Made by a program: the position numbers and the translations under genes. The notes beneath the pieces are model-generated. The model worked only from the letters and a program-made list of their open reading frames with translations. It was not told where the DNA came from and made no database searches. Below are positions 45,257 to 54,482 of a stretch of DNA of 64,000 nucleotides, in pieces (position 1 is the stretch's first letter; every line of letters starts with the position of its first letter). Origin of the DNA: Streptomyces echinatus (GTDB lineage Bacteria > Actinomycetota > Actinomycetes > Streptomycetales > Streptomycetaceae); contig NZ_JACHJK010000001.1 in NCBI RefSeq assembly GCF_014203595.1, positions 374,582-438,581 of the forward strand, in the 5' to 3' direction.

Positions 45257-46512
45257 GCCAGGTGCTCCCGGTTGTGTGCGACGAGCCGGTCGGTGAGGGT
45301 CTCGGCGTACGCGTACTGGCCGATCAGCGGGTGGGACAGGAGCGCGCGGAAGACGCGGTCCCGGCCGCCGCGCAGGGCCGCCTCCAGGGCCAGGTCCTCG
45401 TACGCCGTCACGTTCGCGACCAGGCCCGCGAAGAGGGGGTCCGGTTCCGGGACCGGGAGCGGGACCGGACCCGACGGGCCGACCGCCGCCTGGACCTCGA
45501 TCACCGCGTCGTCGGGCAGGAAGGGCAGCGTCCCCCGGTTGAGCGTGTTCACCACCTGGTACGGGCTGCCGCCCCCGCCCAGCAGCGCCGCCGCCAGGTC
45601 GACGGCCGCCTCCGAGTAGTAGGCGCCGCCCCGCTTGGCCAGCAGGGCCGGCTTCTCGTCCAGGGCCGGGTCGCCGTACATCGTCAGCAGTTCCCGTTCC
45701 ATGGCGGCCACTTCGGCGGCCCGGGACGGCTTGGTGCGCAGTTCACGGACGACCTCGTCGTGGTCGTAGTAGTAGCGCAGGTAGTAGGAGGGGATGACGC
45801 CCAGGCGGTCCAGCAGGGCGCGGGGGAGGCGGAGGTCGCCGGCGATGGCGTCGCCGTGCTCGGCCAGGAGCTTCGGGAGGACGTTCTCGCCCTCCGGACC
45901 GCCCAGTCGCACACCTGTTTCCCAGGTGAGGTGGTTGAGGCCCACATGGGCCAGATGCACATCCGCGGGGGAGGCGCCCAGCAGGGCCGCGAACTTCCGC
46001 TGGAAGCCGATCGCCACGTTGCACAGGCCGACCGCCCGGTGCCCGGCCTGGAGCAGGGCGCGGGTGACGATGCCGACCGGGTTGGTGAAGTCGATGATCC
46101 ACGCGCGCGGGTTGGCGCGGCGGACCCGTTCGGCGATGTCCAGGACGACCGGGACCGTGCGCAGGGCCTTGGCCAGGCCGCCCGCGCCGGTGGTCTCCTG
46201 GCCGATGCAGCCGCACTCCAGCGGCCAGGTCTCGTCCCGCTCGCGGGCCGCCTGGCCGCCGACGCGCAGCTGCAGCAGGACGGCGTCGGCGCCGTCGACG
46301 CCCGCGTCCAGGTCGTCGGTGGTGACGATCCGGCCGGGGTGACCCTGCCGGGCGAAGATGCGCCGGGCCAGTCCGCCGACCAGTTCCAGGCGTTCGGCGG
46401 CCGGGTCCACGAGGACGAGTTCCTCGACGGGCAGGGTGTCCCGCAGGCGCGCGAAGCCGTCGATGAGTTCGGGGGTGTAGGTCGAGCCTCCGCCGACCAC
46501 GGTGAGTTTCAC
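45247..46512 (-). CDS. csnH: GH4-family glycosidase CsnH
   Basis: The 421-residue protein is an NAD- and Mn-dependent family-4 glycosidase: N-terminal Rossmann VVGGGSTYTPELIDG, the metal-binding Cys in GLCNVAIGF and His in HVGLNHLTW. GH4 enzymes cleave by an oxidation-elimination route and often act on phosphorylated disaccharides; here the context points to glucosaminides. Start GTG 46512 follows GAGGGAACC; ATG 46533 would add seven residues. It lies 90 bases after the permease gene. Confidence 0.9.
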   Translation of the reverse strand: MKLTVVGGGSTYTPELIDGFARLRDTLPVEELVLVDPAAERLELVGGLARRIFARQGHPGRIVTTDDLDAGVDGADAVLLQLRVGGQAARERDETWPLECGCIGQETTGAGGLAKALRTVPVVLDIAERVRRANPRAWIIDFTNPVGIVTRALLQAGHRAVGLCNVAIGFQRKFAALLGASPADVHLAHVGLNHLTWETGVRLGGPEGENVLPKLLAEHGDAIAGDLRLPRALLDRLGVIPSYYLRYYYDHDEVVRELRTKPSRAAEVAAMERELLTMYGDPALDEKPALLAKRGGAYYSEAAVDLAAALLGGGGSPYQVVNTLNRGTLPFLPDDAVIEVQAAVGPSGPVPLPVPEPDPLFAGLVANVTAYEDLALEAALRGGRDRVFRALLSHPLIGQYAYAETLTDRLVAHNREHLAWA

Positions 46513-46602
46513 TGGAGGTTCCCTCGCTTCCATGAGGTGCGGGCAGCGGTCATCGGCCGGGGGCGCGGGGGGCGTCCCCCGGGTGAGCACGGCATACCTG
46601 GA

Positions 46603-47496
46603 TCAACCCTTCACCCCGGTGAGGGTGACGCCCTCGACGAACGCCTTCTGGGCGAAGAAGAACACGAGGATCACGGGGGCCATGACCAGCACGGTCGCGG
46701 CCATCGTGAGGTTCCAGTCGGTGTGGTGGGCGCCCTTGAACGACTCCAGCCCGTAGGACAGGGTCCAGGCGCCGGGGTTCTCCGACGCGTAGATCTGCGG
46801 CCCGAAGTAGTCGTTCCAGGCGTAGAAGAACTGGAAGAGGGCCACGGCGGCGATGCCCGGCTTCGCCATGGGCAGGACGACCCGCAGCAGGGTGCGCAGG
46901 TCACCGCAGCCGTCCACCCTCGCCGCGTCCAGGTACTCGTTCGGGATCGTCATCAGGAACTGGCGCAGCAGGAAGACGGAGAACGCGTCCCCGAACGCCA
47001 TCGGGACGATCAGCGGCCACAGCGTCCCGGACAGGTCCAGCTGCTTCGCCCAGAACAGGTACATCGGGATGACGACCACCTGCGGGGGCAGCATCATCAT
47101 CGAGATCACCAGCATGAGCGAGAGACTGCGGCCCCGGAAGCGGAACTTGGCGAGGGCGTACGCCACCGGGATCGAGGACACCACGGTCAAGGCGGTGCCC
47201 AGGCCGGCGTAGAGCAGCGTGTTCCGCCACCAGGTGAGGAAGCCCGGGGTGTCGAACACGCTTCTGTAGTTGCCCCACTCCCAGGTGTGCGGGATCAGGT
47301 CCCGGCTGAGCGCCTGGCTGTCGCTCATCAGCGAGGTCAGGAACACGAACACGAACGGCAGCGTGAAGAACAGCGCGGCGGCGACGCCGAGCGCGTGGAC
47401 CGCGACCCACTCCAGCGCCGCCTTGCGGCGGGCGGTGCGTGCGGCCCCGGAGACGAGCGGCGCCGGCTTCACCGGCGGGTCCAGCACCTGGGTCAT
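46603..47496 (-). CDS. csnG: ABC sugar transporter permease CsnG (MalG type)
   Basis: The 297-residue protein has six membrane helices and the MalG-family EAA loop (EYLDAARVDGCGDLRTLLRVVLP), which contacts the ATPase. It forms the channel with CsnF. No ATPase gene is in the operon; Streptomyces often supply one shared ATPase (MsiK) for many sugar transporters. Stop to start spacing from csnF is two bases. Confidence 0.9.
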   Translation of the reverse strand: MTQVLDPPVKPAPLVSGAARTARRKAALEWVAVHALGVAAALFFTLPFVFVFLTSLMSDSQALSRDLIPHTWEWGNYRSVFDTPGFLTWWRNTLLYAGLGTALTVVSSIPVAYALAKFRFRGRSLSLMLVISMMMLPPQVVVIPMYLFWAKQLDLSGTLWPLIVPMAFGDAFSVFLLRQFLMTIPNEYLDAARVDGCGDLRTLLRVVLPMAKPGIAAVALFQFFYAWNDYFGPQIYASENPGAWTLSYGLESFKGAHHTDWNLTMAATVLVMAPVILVFFFAQKAFVEGVTLTGVKG

Positions 47497-47498
47497 GG

Positions 47499-48440
47499 TC
47501 AGTCACCTGCCTGGATCAGGCCGCCCCGGCGCCGCATCAGCAGCGCCGTGAACGCCATCGACAGGGCGAACAGCACCAGCGCCACCACGCAGGCCGAGCC
47601 GTAGTCGAAGCGCTGGAAGCCGAGGTTGTAGACGAGCTGGGGGAGGGTGAGCGTGGACTTGTCCGGGTAGCCGGGCTCGAACTGGGTGCCCGCGCCCTGG
47701 ATCACGCCGGAGGCGACCTTTCCGGCGATCAGCGGCTGGGTGTAGTACTGCATGGTCTGGATCACGCCGGTGACGACCGCGAACATCACGATGGGGGAGA
47801 TGTTCGGCAGCGTCACGAACCGGAACCGCTGCCAGGCCGAGGCGCCGTCCAGCTCGGCCGCCTCGTACTGCTCCGTCGGCACGTCGAGCAGCGCGGCCAT
47901 GAAGATCACCATCAGGTCGCCGACGCCCCACAGCGCCAGCAGGGTCAGCGCCGGCTTGGACCAGGCGGGGTCGTTGAACCAGCCCGGCGCCGGCAGGCCG
48001 GTCCGCTCCAGGATCGAGTCGACCGGGCCGGTGCCGGGGTTGAGCAGGAACGCGAAGGCCATGGTCGCCGCGACCGGCGGGGCCAGGTACGGCAGGTAGA
48101 ACAGGGTGCGGAAGACACCCGTACCCGTCTTGATCTTCGTGATGAGCAGGCCGACGCCCAGCCCGAAGACCACGCGCAGGCTCACCATGATCACGACCAG
48201 CCACAGCGTGTTGCGCAGGGCGGGCCAGAACAGCGGGTAGTGCTCGAAGACGTAACGCCAGTTCTTCCCGCCGCTCCACTCGGGCGGCCGGAAGCCGTCG
48301 TAGTGCATGAAGGAGAAGTAGACCGTGGAGAGCAGCGGGTAGGCGAAGAAGACCGCGAAGCCGATGAGCCACGGTGACATGAAGGCGAGCGTGCGCAGGG
48401 CCGAGCGCCGGCGTTTCGACGCGAGGGTGACGCCGCTCAT
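47499..48440 (-). CDS. csnF: ABC sugar transporter permease CsnF (MalF type)
   Basis: The 313-residue protein has six helices, starting MSPWLIGFAVFFAYPLLSTV, with EAA loop EQYEAAELDGASAWQRFRFVTLP. ATG 48440 overlaps the csnE stop by four bases (ATGA); a longer in-frame ORF reaching 48968 is antisense-like and is rejected. Forms the membrane channel for chitosan-oligosaccharide import with CsnG. Confidence 0.9.
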   Translation of the reverse strand: MSGVTLASKRRRSALRTLAFMSPWLIGFAVFFAYPLLSTVYFSFMHYDGFRPPEWSGGKNWRYVFEHYPLFWPALRNTLWLVVIMVSLRVVFGLGVGLLITKIKTGTGVFRTLFYLPYLAPPVAATMAFAFLLNPGTGPVDSILERTGLPAPGWFNDPAWSKPALTLLALWGVGDLMVIFMAALLDVPTEQYEAAELDGASAWQRFRFVTLPNISPIVMFAVVTGVIQTMQYYTQPLIAGKVASGVIQGAGTQFEPGYPDKSTLTLPQLVYNLGFQRFDYGSACVVALVLFALSMAFTALLMRRRGGLIQAGD

Positions 48441-49783
48441 CCCTTCGCCTGCGCGATGTCCGTGTCGATCTGCGCGGCCGTCTTCCTCAGCCCGGCCTTC
48501 AGATCGGTGGCCTTGCCGCTCTCGTAGTCGTATCCGAACTGCTGGATCGTCACCAGGTACACACCGCCGTTGACCGAGGCGGGCGTGGTGGTGGAGTGCG
48601 GGTTGCCGGCGATGTCGAGGAAGGTCTTGAACCGCGGGTCGTACTTCAGCTTCGGGGACTTCAGCGCGGCGAGGGTCGAGGGCACGTTGTGGATGTCGTT
48701 GGCGAAGCCGACCACCGCGTCCGTGTCCGTGGTCATGTACTTCACCAGCTCCCAGGCCGCGTTCTGCCGGTGGCTGGTGGCGGCGATGCCCGCGATGGTG
48801 CCGGTGATGTAGCCCTTGCCGTACTGGTCGGCCTGGTCGTCCGGGACGGGCAGCGGGGCCACCCCGATCTCGAAGTCCGGATCCGCCTCCTCGGCCATCC
48901 CGAGCCGCCACTCGCCGTCGAGCTGCATGGCGACCTGGCCGGTGTGGAAGGGGTGCTTGGGGCCCCATTCGTCCCCGAGCGTGGCCCGGAACCTCTCCAG
49001 CCGCCTGAATCCGCCGAGTTCGTCCACGAGCTTCTTCTGGAGCGTGAAGCCCTTCTCGAAGGCGGGGTCCTCGGCGAGGTTCGACCTGCCGTCCTTGGCG
49101 AAGTACGTCGGCGAGAACTGGCCGAGGTAGTGCTCGGTGGTGGACTCCCAGCCGTGGTAGTCCGGCATGAACCCGAGCTGCTTGTAGCCGTCGCCCTGGC
49201 GGACGGTCAGCTTCTTGGCGTCGGCGGTGAACTCGGACCAGGTCTTCGGCGGGCTCTCGATACCGGCCTTTCGGAACGCCGTCTTGTTGTAGTAGAGCCC
49301 GTACGCGTCGCCGAGCAGCGGGACCGCGCAGCGGTCGCCGTCGAACTGGGTGTACTCGTTCATCGGCTTCGGGAACGTCGCCTCCGGGTCGACGCCCGAC
49401 TTCTCGAAGAACGGGTTCAGATCGACCAGCGCGCCCGAGGAGCAGAACTTGCCGACGTTGTTGGTGGTGAACGACGAGATCACGTCCGGGGCCTTGTCAC
49501 CGCCGGCCCGCAGCGCCTGGTTGATCTTGTCGTCGGTCATGTTGCCGACGACGTTCACGTGGATGTTGGGGTGTGCCCGCTCGAAACCGGCGACCAGCGA
49601 CTTGACCGCCTTGACCTCGTTCGGCGCGCTCCAGGCGTGCCAGAAGTTGATCGTCGTGTCCTTCGACGGGTCGTCCGAGGCGCCGGAGCCGGACTGGCCG
49701 GTACAGGCGGTGGTGAGCAGGGCCAGCGACGCTGTCAGGGCAAAAGCCGCTTTTCGGGCGATCGGCGGTATGACTTCGGGCAT
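48437..49783 (-). CDS. csnE: Sugar ABC solute-binding lipoprotein CsnE
   Basis: The 448-residue protein has a lipoprotein signal with lipobox TTAC27 followed by a Gly/Ser linker, then an SBP_bac_1 fold (INFWHAWSAPNEVKAVKSLVAGFERAHP, DAYGLYYNKTAFRKAGI, KTWSEFTADAKKL). Binds the imported oligosaccharide, probably glucosamine oligomers. ATG 49783; ORF upstream is not coding-like. About 60 bases separate it from csnR, so they are likely co-transcribed. Confidence 0.92.
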   Translation of the reverse strand: MPEVIPPIARKAAFALTASLALLTTACTGQSGSGASDDPSKDTTINFWHAWSAPNEVKAVKSLVAGFERAHPNIHVNVVGNMTDDKINQALRAGGDKAPDVISSFTTNNVGKFCSSGALVDLNPFFEKSGVDPEATFPKPMNEYTQFDGDRCAVPLLGDAYGLYYNKTAFRKAGIESPPKTWSEFTADAKKLTVRQGDGYKQLGFMPDYHGWESTTEHYLGQFSPTYFAKDGRSNLAEDPAFEKGFTLQKKLVDELGGFRRLERFRATLGDEWGPKHPFHTGQVAMQLDGEWRLGMAEEADPDFEIGVAPLPVPDDQADQYGKGYITGTIAGIAATSHRQNAAWELVKYMTTDTDAVVGFANDIHNVPSTLAALKSPKLKYDPRFKTFLDIAGNPHSTTTPASVNGGVYLVTIQQFGYDYESGKATDLKAGLRKTAAQIDTDIAQAKG

Positions 49784-49844
49784 GGCGAGGTCTCCCAGGG
49801 ACGGGTGGGCGGAGGGGAGGGTGCCGGAAGGGGGTGGGCGGGGC

Positions 49845-51056
49845 TCAGCGCGAGGTGTCGAAGACCTCGTCGCGGGTGGCGGCGAGCGCGGACTCCAGCG
49901 CACCGCGCAGTACGGGGTGTTCGCGGACGTCGCCGACGACCAGCCGGGGCCGGGCCGCGGCCAGTTCCTCCAGCTCGGCCTGGACGAGGGCGCGCAGCAC
50001 CTCGCCGCCGGCCGTCAGGGCGGAGCCGCTGAGGACGACGAGCTCGGGGTCGAGGACGGAGACGAGCGAGGCGAGACCGGTGGCCAGCCGGGTGGCGTAG
50101 GCCTGGAGGAGTTCCCGGTGCGGGCCGCTCGCGTGGTCGGCGGCGCGCGCCACGAGTGCGGCGGCGGCTTCGCTGTGCGGCCCCGACGGCACGTCGGGGA
50201 CGCCGAGTTCGCGGGCCAGCCGCGGTACGGCCTGGGAGCCGGCCAGCTCCTGGTAGCCGCCGCTGTTGGCCTTGGCGACCTGCCGGACCAGCGGGGTGCC
50301 CGGCACCGGCAGGAAGCCGACCTCGCCGGCGCCGCCGGTCCAGCCGCGGTGCAGCCGGCCGCCGAGGACCAGGGCGGCGCCGAGGCCCTCCTCGTTCCAC
50401 AGCAGCACGAAGTCCGCGTGCCCGCGGGCCGCGCCGAGCCGCTGCTCGGCGATGGCGGCGAGGTTGACGTCGTTCTCGTACTCCACCGGCATCGGCAGCG
50501 CCGCCGCGAGTTCGTCGAGCAGCGTGGGGGAGTGCCAGCCGGGCAGGTGGGAGGCGTAACGCAGCCGCCCGGTGTTGGGGTCGAAGGCGCCGGGGGTGCC
50601 GATGACCAGCCGGTGCACGTCGGACCGGGCGAGCCCGGCGGCCTTGACGGCGCCGTCGAGGGCGTCGGTGACCTGCTGGACGACCGGCTGCGCCGGGTGC
50701 CGGCCGGGGGTGGGCAGTTCGTGCTCGCCGACCGTGCGGCCGGTGATGTCGGCGACCGCGGCGCGGATGCGGTCCGGGGTGACGTCGAGCCCGGCGGCGT
50801 ACGCGGCGGTGGGATCGACCGCGTACAGCTGGGCGTTGGGGCCCGGCCGGCCCTCGCTGGTGCCGGTGACCCGGACCAGTCCGGCCGCCTCCAGGCGGGC
50901 GAGGAGCTGCGAGGCGGTGGGCTTGGACAGGCCGGTGAGCTTGCCGATCCGGGTGCGCGACAGCGGCCCGTGCTCCAGCAGCAGGTCCAGCGCGGCACGG
51001 TCGTTCATGGCGCGCAGGACGCGCGGGGTGCCCGGCGTGCCGGCGGTTCCTGCCAT
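49845..51056 (-). CDS. csnR: ROK-family repressor CsnR
   Basis: The 403-residue protein has an N-terminal winged helix (RVLRAMNDRAALDLLLEHG, LSRTRIGKLTGLSKPTASQLLARLEAAG) and a ROK sensor domain (YAAGLDVTPDRI, VIGTPGAF, YENDVNLAAIAEQ). The usual ROK zinc motif CxCGxxGC is absent: the region reads PGTPLVRQVAKANSGG. In S. coelicolor CsnR represses the csn operon and the chitosanase gene until glucosamine oligomers appear. ATG 51056 is used; GTG 51068 is possible. An operator-like palindrome lies about 95 bases upstream. Confidence 0.9.
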   Translation of the reverse strand: MAGTAGTPGTPRVLRAMNDRAALDLLLEHGPLSRTRIGKLTGLSKPTASQLLARLEAAGLVRVTGTSEGRPGPNAQLYAVDPTAAYAAGLDVTPDRIRAAVADITGRTVGEHELPTPGRHPAQPVVQQVTDALDGAVKAAGLARSDVHRLVIGTPGAFDPNTGRLRYASHLPGWHSPTLLDELAAALPMPVEYENDVNLAAIAEQRLGAARGHADFVLLWNEEGLGAALVLGGRLHRGWTGGAGEVGFLPVPGTPLVRQVAKANSGGYQELAGSQAVPRLARELGVPDVPSGPHSEAAAALVARAADHASGPHRELLQAYATRLATGLASLVSVLDPELVVLSGSALTAGGEVLRALVQAELEELAAARPRLVVGDVREHPVLRGALESALAATRDEVFDTSR

Positions 51057-51148
51057 GGGGTCGAACACCTGCCTTTCCAGCCGCCCAGTTTTTCAGTGAC
51101 CTGGGCATGACGTCCAGTCTTGATCGCCGGACGCCGGAAGATCACTGT

Positions 51149-51163
51149 TAGGAAAGTTTCCTA
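51149..51163. promoter_or_regulatory. CsnR-type operator
   Basis: TAGGAAAGTTTCCTA is a perfect inverted repeat around a central G and resembles ROK operators I recall for CsnR. On the minus strand a TTGACG (about 51206-51201) upstream could be the -35 element, placing the operator just after the start point. Confidence 0.75.
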
Positions 51164-51212
51164 TTCGGGTGGGAGGAACGTAAGCCCAGGACGAAGGAGG
51201 CGTCAATAGACA

Positions 51213-51250
51213 ACGCCCCCGAGGCAACAGAGTCGTTACCTCGGGGGCGT
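51213..51250. terminator. Terminator of the secreted-protein gene
   Basis: Arms ACGCCCCCGAGGCAAC and GTTACCTCGGGGGCGT form a 16-bp stem with one mismatch and a 6-base loop, 30 bases past the stop at 51280. Confidence 0.8.
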
Positions 51251-51279
51251 CGGCGGCGGGGCGCGGTCGGCCCCGTCGG

Positions 51280-52107
51280 CTACTTGACCGTCACGTGGTC
51301 GCCCACGGAGGTCTTCGCGGCCGTGGTGGCCGTACCGGCGAAGACGAAGCGGTAGGTGCCGCTCCGGCTCGCCTTCACCGTGGTGGACAGGGCGCCCCCG
51401 GTGCCGGTGGTGATCGTCTTGACGTCGGCGTACGCCCCGCCGTCCGCCTTGAACTGGAGGACGGCCTTCTGCTTCAGGTAACCGGTGTACCTGCCGGTCG
51501 CCCAGTCGGCGCGCGTCAGCTTGCCCTTGACGGTCAGCGTCCTGCCCTTGGTCACGGGCTCCGGGGCGGCGTCCGCGGTCAGCAGGGCGGCGCGCAGCAC
51601 CTTGACGGAGGCCAGGTTGCCCCAGGCCGTCACCTCGTTCTCGCCGTGCAGGTAGTCGTCCGAGACGCTCTCGTCGCTGTGCACGTAGATGCCGGCCGCC
51701 TTCCAGGTGCCGGCGTCACCCGCCTCGTACAGCGACATGCCCGGATCGGCGATGACCTTCTCGGTGCAGTGCTCGGTGACCGTGGTGTCGGTCGTGACGG
51801 TCGTCCTGCAGACGGGCGGGGTGTTCGGACCCATGTCGTTGTCCATCGACTTCAGGGTTCCGCGGTACAGCATCACCGCCTGCACGGTCTTGTCCTGGTC
51901 GATGACCAGGTTCTTGGGCCGGGTCAGGGTGTACGAGACCGGTATGGTCACCGCCTTGGCGGCGCCGACCACGACCGGCTTGCCGTGGTTCACGGTCACG
52001 CCGGAGAACGTCAGGTCCGGCGTACCGGCCGCCGACGCGGCGGGCGCGGCCAGGCCGGCCAGGGCCAGAGCACCGGACAGGGCGGTGCCGATGGCGAGCT
52101 TGCGCAT
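51280..52107 (-). CDS. Secreted protein, function unknown
   Basis: The 275-residue protein has a clear signal peptide (MRKLAIGTALSGALALAGLA, cleaved near AASA-AG). The mature part looks like two beta-sandwich domains: one at about 35-170 (TPDLTFSGVTVNHGKPVVV, VSYTLTRPKNLVI, two cysteines) and one at about 180-275 (TKGRTLTVKGKL, GTYRFVFAGTATTAAK). ATG 52107 follows GGGGAAGC; ATG 52119 is a weaker alternative. I recognise no catalytic motif. It is probably an exported surface or extracellular beta protein. Confidence 0.75.
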   Translation of the reverse strand: MRKLAIGTALSGALALAGLAAPAASAAGTPDLTFSGVTVNHGKPVVVGAAKAVTIPVSYTLTRPKNLVIDQDKTVQAVMLYRGTLKSMDNDMGPNTPPVCRTTVTTDTTVTEHCTEKVIADPGMSLYEAGDAGTWKAAGIYVHSDESVSDDYLHGENEVTAWGNLASVKVLRAALLTADAAPEPVTKGRTLTVKGKLTRADWATGRYTGYLKQKAVLQFKADGGAYADVKTITTGTGGALSTTVKASRSGTYRFVFAGTATTAAKTSVGDHVTVK

Positions 52108-52302
52108 GCTTCCCCACATTCGAGACGGGCCCCCGGGCGACGTCGCGCTCCAGAACAAGGGTCCGTTGTGCTGGTGACCTTAAAGGATCACCGGATGCGG
52201 AGGGAATGGGGGGCTCCAGTGAAGGCGATCTGTACGCCTGCCCCGGCTCGGAGTTCGTCACGAGCGCCTCGCGGCGGGCGTACCGGCCGGCCCGCGGGCG
52301 GA

Positions 52303-52923
52303 TCAGTCGGTGAGGAACGGGGTGGTGTCGAGGGCGGGGTAGGGGGCCGGGAGGGGGAGGGGCTCGCCGAGGGAGACCTTGGTGTCGGTGGCGTAGTACG
52401 CCTCGGTGGGGTCGTCGCCGGGAAGGACCGGGTCCGTGTGGCAGTGGGCCGTCCCGGAGTGGCGGTCGACGAGGACGTAGACCGGGACGCCGGCGGCGGC
52501 GTAGGTACGGAACTTGGGGCCGGTGTCGGTCTCGTGGTTGGTGGAGGTGACCTCGCCGACGAGGGCGAGCATGTCGATGGGGTACCACCCCTTGTTCGCC
52601 TTGCAGTACGACTCGTCGAGCTCGGTCGGCCTGCGGCGACGGACGTAGAAGTCCGGAATGACCAGAGCCATGGTCCTGCCGTCTCCGTGGGCGGCGCGGT
52701 ATCCGTTGCCGAAGCCCACGAGATCGATTCCGGCGGACCGGAACTGGTAGAACAGCTCCCCGGCACCGTGGTTGTGGTCGTCGTTCGCTTGCGGCGGCAC
52801 CATGGCGGTCCCCTCGACGTACTCCGGTCGAATCGGCATCGGCGACGCCTCTTCGAACGCGCTCAACAGGTCGATGGGGTCCACCTGCGTCATGACCGGC
52901 TCCAGGATCGGTTCGGCGCTCAT
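52303..52923 (-). CDS. Uma2-family (DUF820) nuclease-like protein
   Basis: The 206-residue protein has the PD-(D/E)xK-like core of Uma2 proteins: PDFYVRRRR, GEVTSTNHETDTGPKFRTYAAAGVPVYVLVD, with acidic and Lys residues in the expected order. The family is abundant in Streptomyces and Cyanobacteria; its role is not known, though a restriction-like fold is established. ATG 52923. Monocistronic. Confidence 0.87.
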   Translation of the reverse strand: MSAEPILEPVMTQVDPIDLLSAFEEASPMPIRPEYVEGTAMVPPQANDDHNHGAGELFYQFRSAGIDLVGFGNGYRAAHGDGRTMALVIPDFYVRRRRPTELDESYCKANKGWYPIDMLALVGEVTSTNHETDTGPKFRTYAAAGVPVYVLVDRHSGTAHCHTDPVLPGDDPTEAYYATDTKVSLGEPLPLPAPYPALDTTPFLTD

Positions 52924-53056
52924 CGCTTCTCCTCGTCACGCTGCTGCCAGGCTAAGCCCGCACTGGGCCCCCCGGCAGAACGATGGGGCACCCCGTGCGC
53001 TCCCGCGCCGGAATGCCCCATCCCGTTCACTCGAACGAGCGTGCTGAACCGTTCCG

Positions 53057-54166
53057 CTACTTCGCCGGAGGCGCCGGTCGCTGCGAGACGATCGGAGACG
53101 CCGCCGCCGTCTGGGGCGAGTCCGCTTTGGAGTACACCGACGGGGCCGCCACCGCCGCCGTCGGGTCCGGGGCGTCCTCGACGTCCTCCGCCGCCGTCGC
53201 GCCGCCCACGATGCGGATGCTCGCCGCGTCGAACGCCCGCTTGATCCGCCAGCGCAGCTCCCGCTCCACCGTCACCGACTTGCCGGGCATCGTCCTCGCC
53301 GACACCCGCACCACCATGGAGTCGATCAGCACCGAGTCCAGGCCGAGCACCTCGATCTGACCCCACAGCAGCTCGTTCCAGGGCTCTTCCTTGCTCATCT
53401 TCTCGGCGACCTCGTCCAGCGTGGCCTTGACCCGGTCCAGGTCCTCGCTCGCCCGCACGGTCACGTCGACCCCGGCCGTCGCCCAGCCCTGCGACAGGTT
53501 TCCGATCCGCTTGACCTCGCCGTTGCGGACGTACCAGATCTCGCCGTTGTCGCCGCGCAGCTTGGTCACGCGCAGCCCGACCTCGATCACCTCGCCGGAG
53601 GCCACGCCCGCGTCGATCACGTCACCGACGCCGTACTGGTCCTCCAGGATCATGAACACGCCGGACAGAAAGTCCGTGACCAGGTTCCGCGCGCCGAAAC
53701 CGATCGCCACACCCGCGACACCGGCCGACGCCAGCAGCGGCGCCAGGTTGATCTTGAAGGTGCCGAGCACCATCAGCGCGGCCGTGCCGAGGATGAGGAA
53801 GCTCGCCACCGACCGCAGCACCGACCCGATCGCCGCCGAACGCTGCCGACGGCGCTCGGCGTTGACCAGCAGCCCGCCCAGCGCGCCGCCGTCCGACGCC
53901 TGCGGGGCACGGCCCATCCGGTCTATCAGCTTGGTGATCGCCCGCCGCACCACCGCTCTGAGCGCCACCGCCACGGCCATGATCAGCAGGATCTGCAGAC
54001 CCATCGCGAGCCACGTCGACCAGTTCTGCTCGACCCAGCTCGCCGCGTTCGTCGCGCTCTCCTGGGCGTCCTGGAGCGTCGGCACGGCCGGGGCCGTCGA
54101 CGAGGGTGACGGCGTGGGGGACGGTGACGCACCGGCGGCCAGCAGAACGGCGGGCAGGGACGACAC
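53057..54166 (-). CDS. MscS-type mechanosensitive channel
   Basis: The 369-residue protein has three or four helices near residues 55-180, and a pore helix rich in Gly/Ala (LLASAGVAGVAIGFGARNLVTDFLSG). The beta domain follows (DQYGVGDVIDAG, GEVIEVGLRVTKLRGDNGEIWYVRNGEVKRIGN). It releases solutes on osmotic downshock. Start GTG 54166 with GGAGG nine bases upstream is preferred; the longer ORF to 54319 has no ribosome site. An N-terminal Ser/Pro/Thr-rich segment and an Ala/Pro tail flank the channel core. Confidence 0.92.
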   Translation of the reverse strand: MSSLPAVLLAAGASPSPTPSPSSTAPAVPTLQDAQESATNAASWVEQNWSTWLAMGLQILLIMAVAVALRAVVRRAITKLIDRMGRAPQASDGGALGGLLVNAERRRQRSAAIGSVLRSVASFLILGTAALMVLGTFKINLAPLLASAGVAGVAIGFGARNLVTDFLSGVFMILEDQYGVGDVIDAGVASGEVIEVGLRVTKLRGDNGEIWYVRNGEVKRIGNLSQGWATAGVDVTVRASEDLDRVKATLDEVAEKMSKEEPWNELLWGQIEVLGLDSVLIDSMVVRVSARTMPGKSVTVERELRWRIKRAFDAASIRIVGGATAAEDVEDAPDPTAAVAAPSVYSKADSPQTAAASPIVSQRPAPPAK

Positions 54167-54482
54167 GGCAGGTACCTCCAAGGTGCTGCGCGGTCCGTAC
54201 CGGCGGGCGGTCAAGGTCACGAAAAGGTCACCGGACGGACAGGACCACCACACTAACGGGGCATCGTGTGTGCCCCGTGCCGATCCGCACAGGAGGCGCG
54301 AAGGAGAGACACGGCTCACCCCGGCTTGAACAGGTCATGCCCCGGGGGATGTATCAGGTGTGGTCGAAAACACTCCCAGCCCGTTACCGGGACATGGTGG
54401 CGCTTCCACCAGGCATGAGGGGAGACTGACTGCAGATCGTCCCGGCGCGAGCCACGCGCCGCCGACGCCCAAGGAGGCACCC

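Noticed and set aside
41253..45296. 1347-codon open frame on the plus strand
   Set aside because: It runs antisense to the glnX, NCS1 and csnK genes. Its composition is low-complexity Gly/Arg/Val-rich with no domain, as expected from GC-rich third-position bias.
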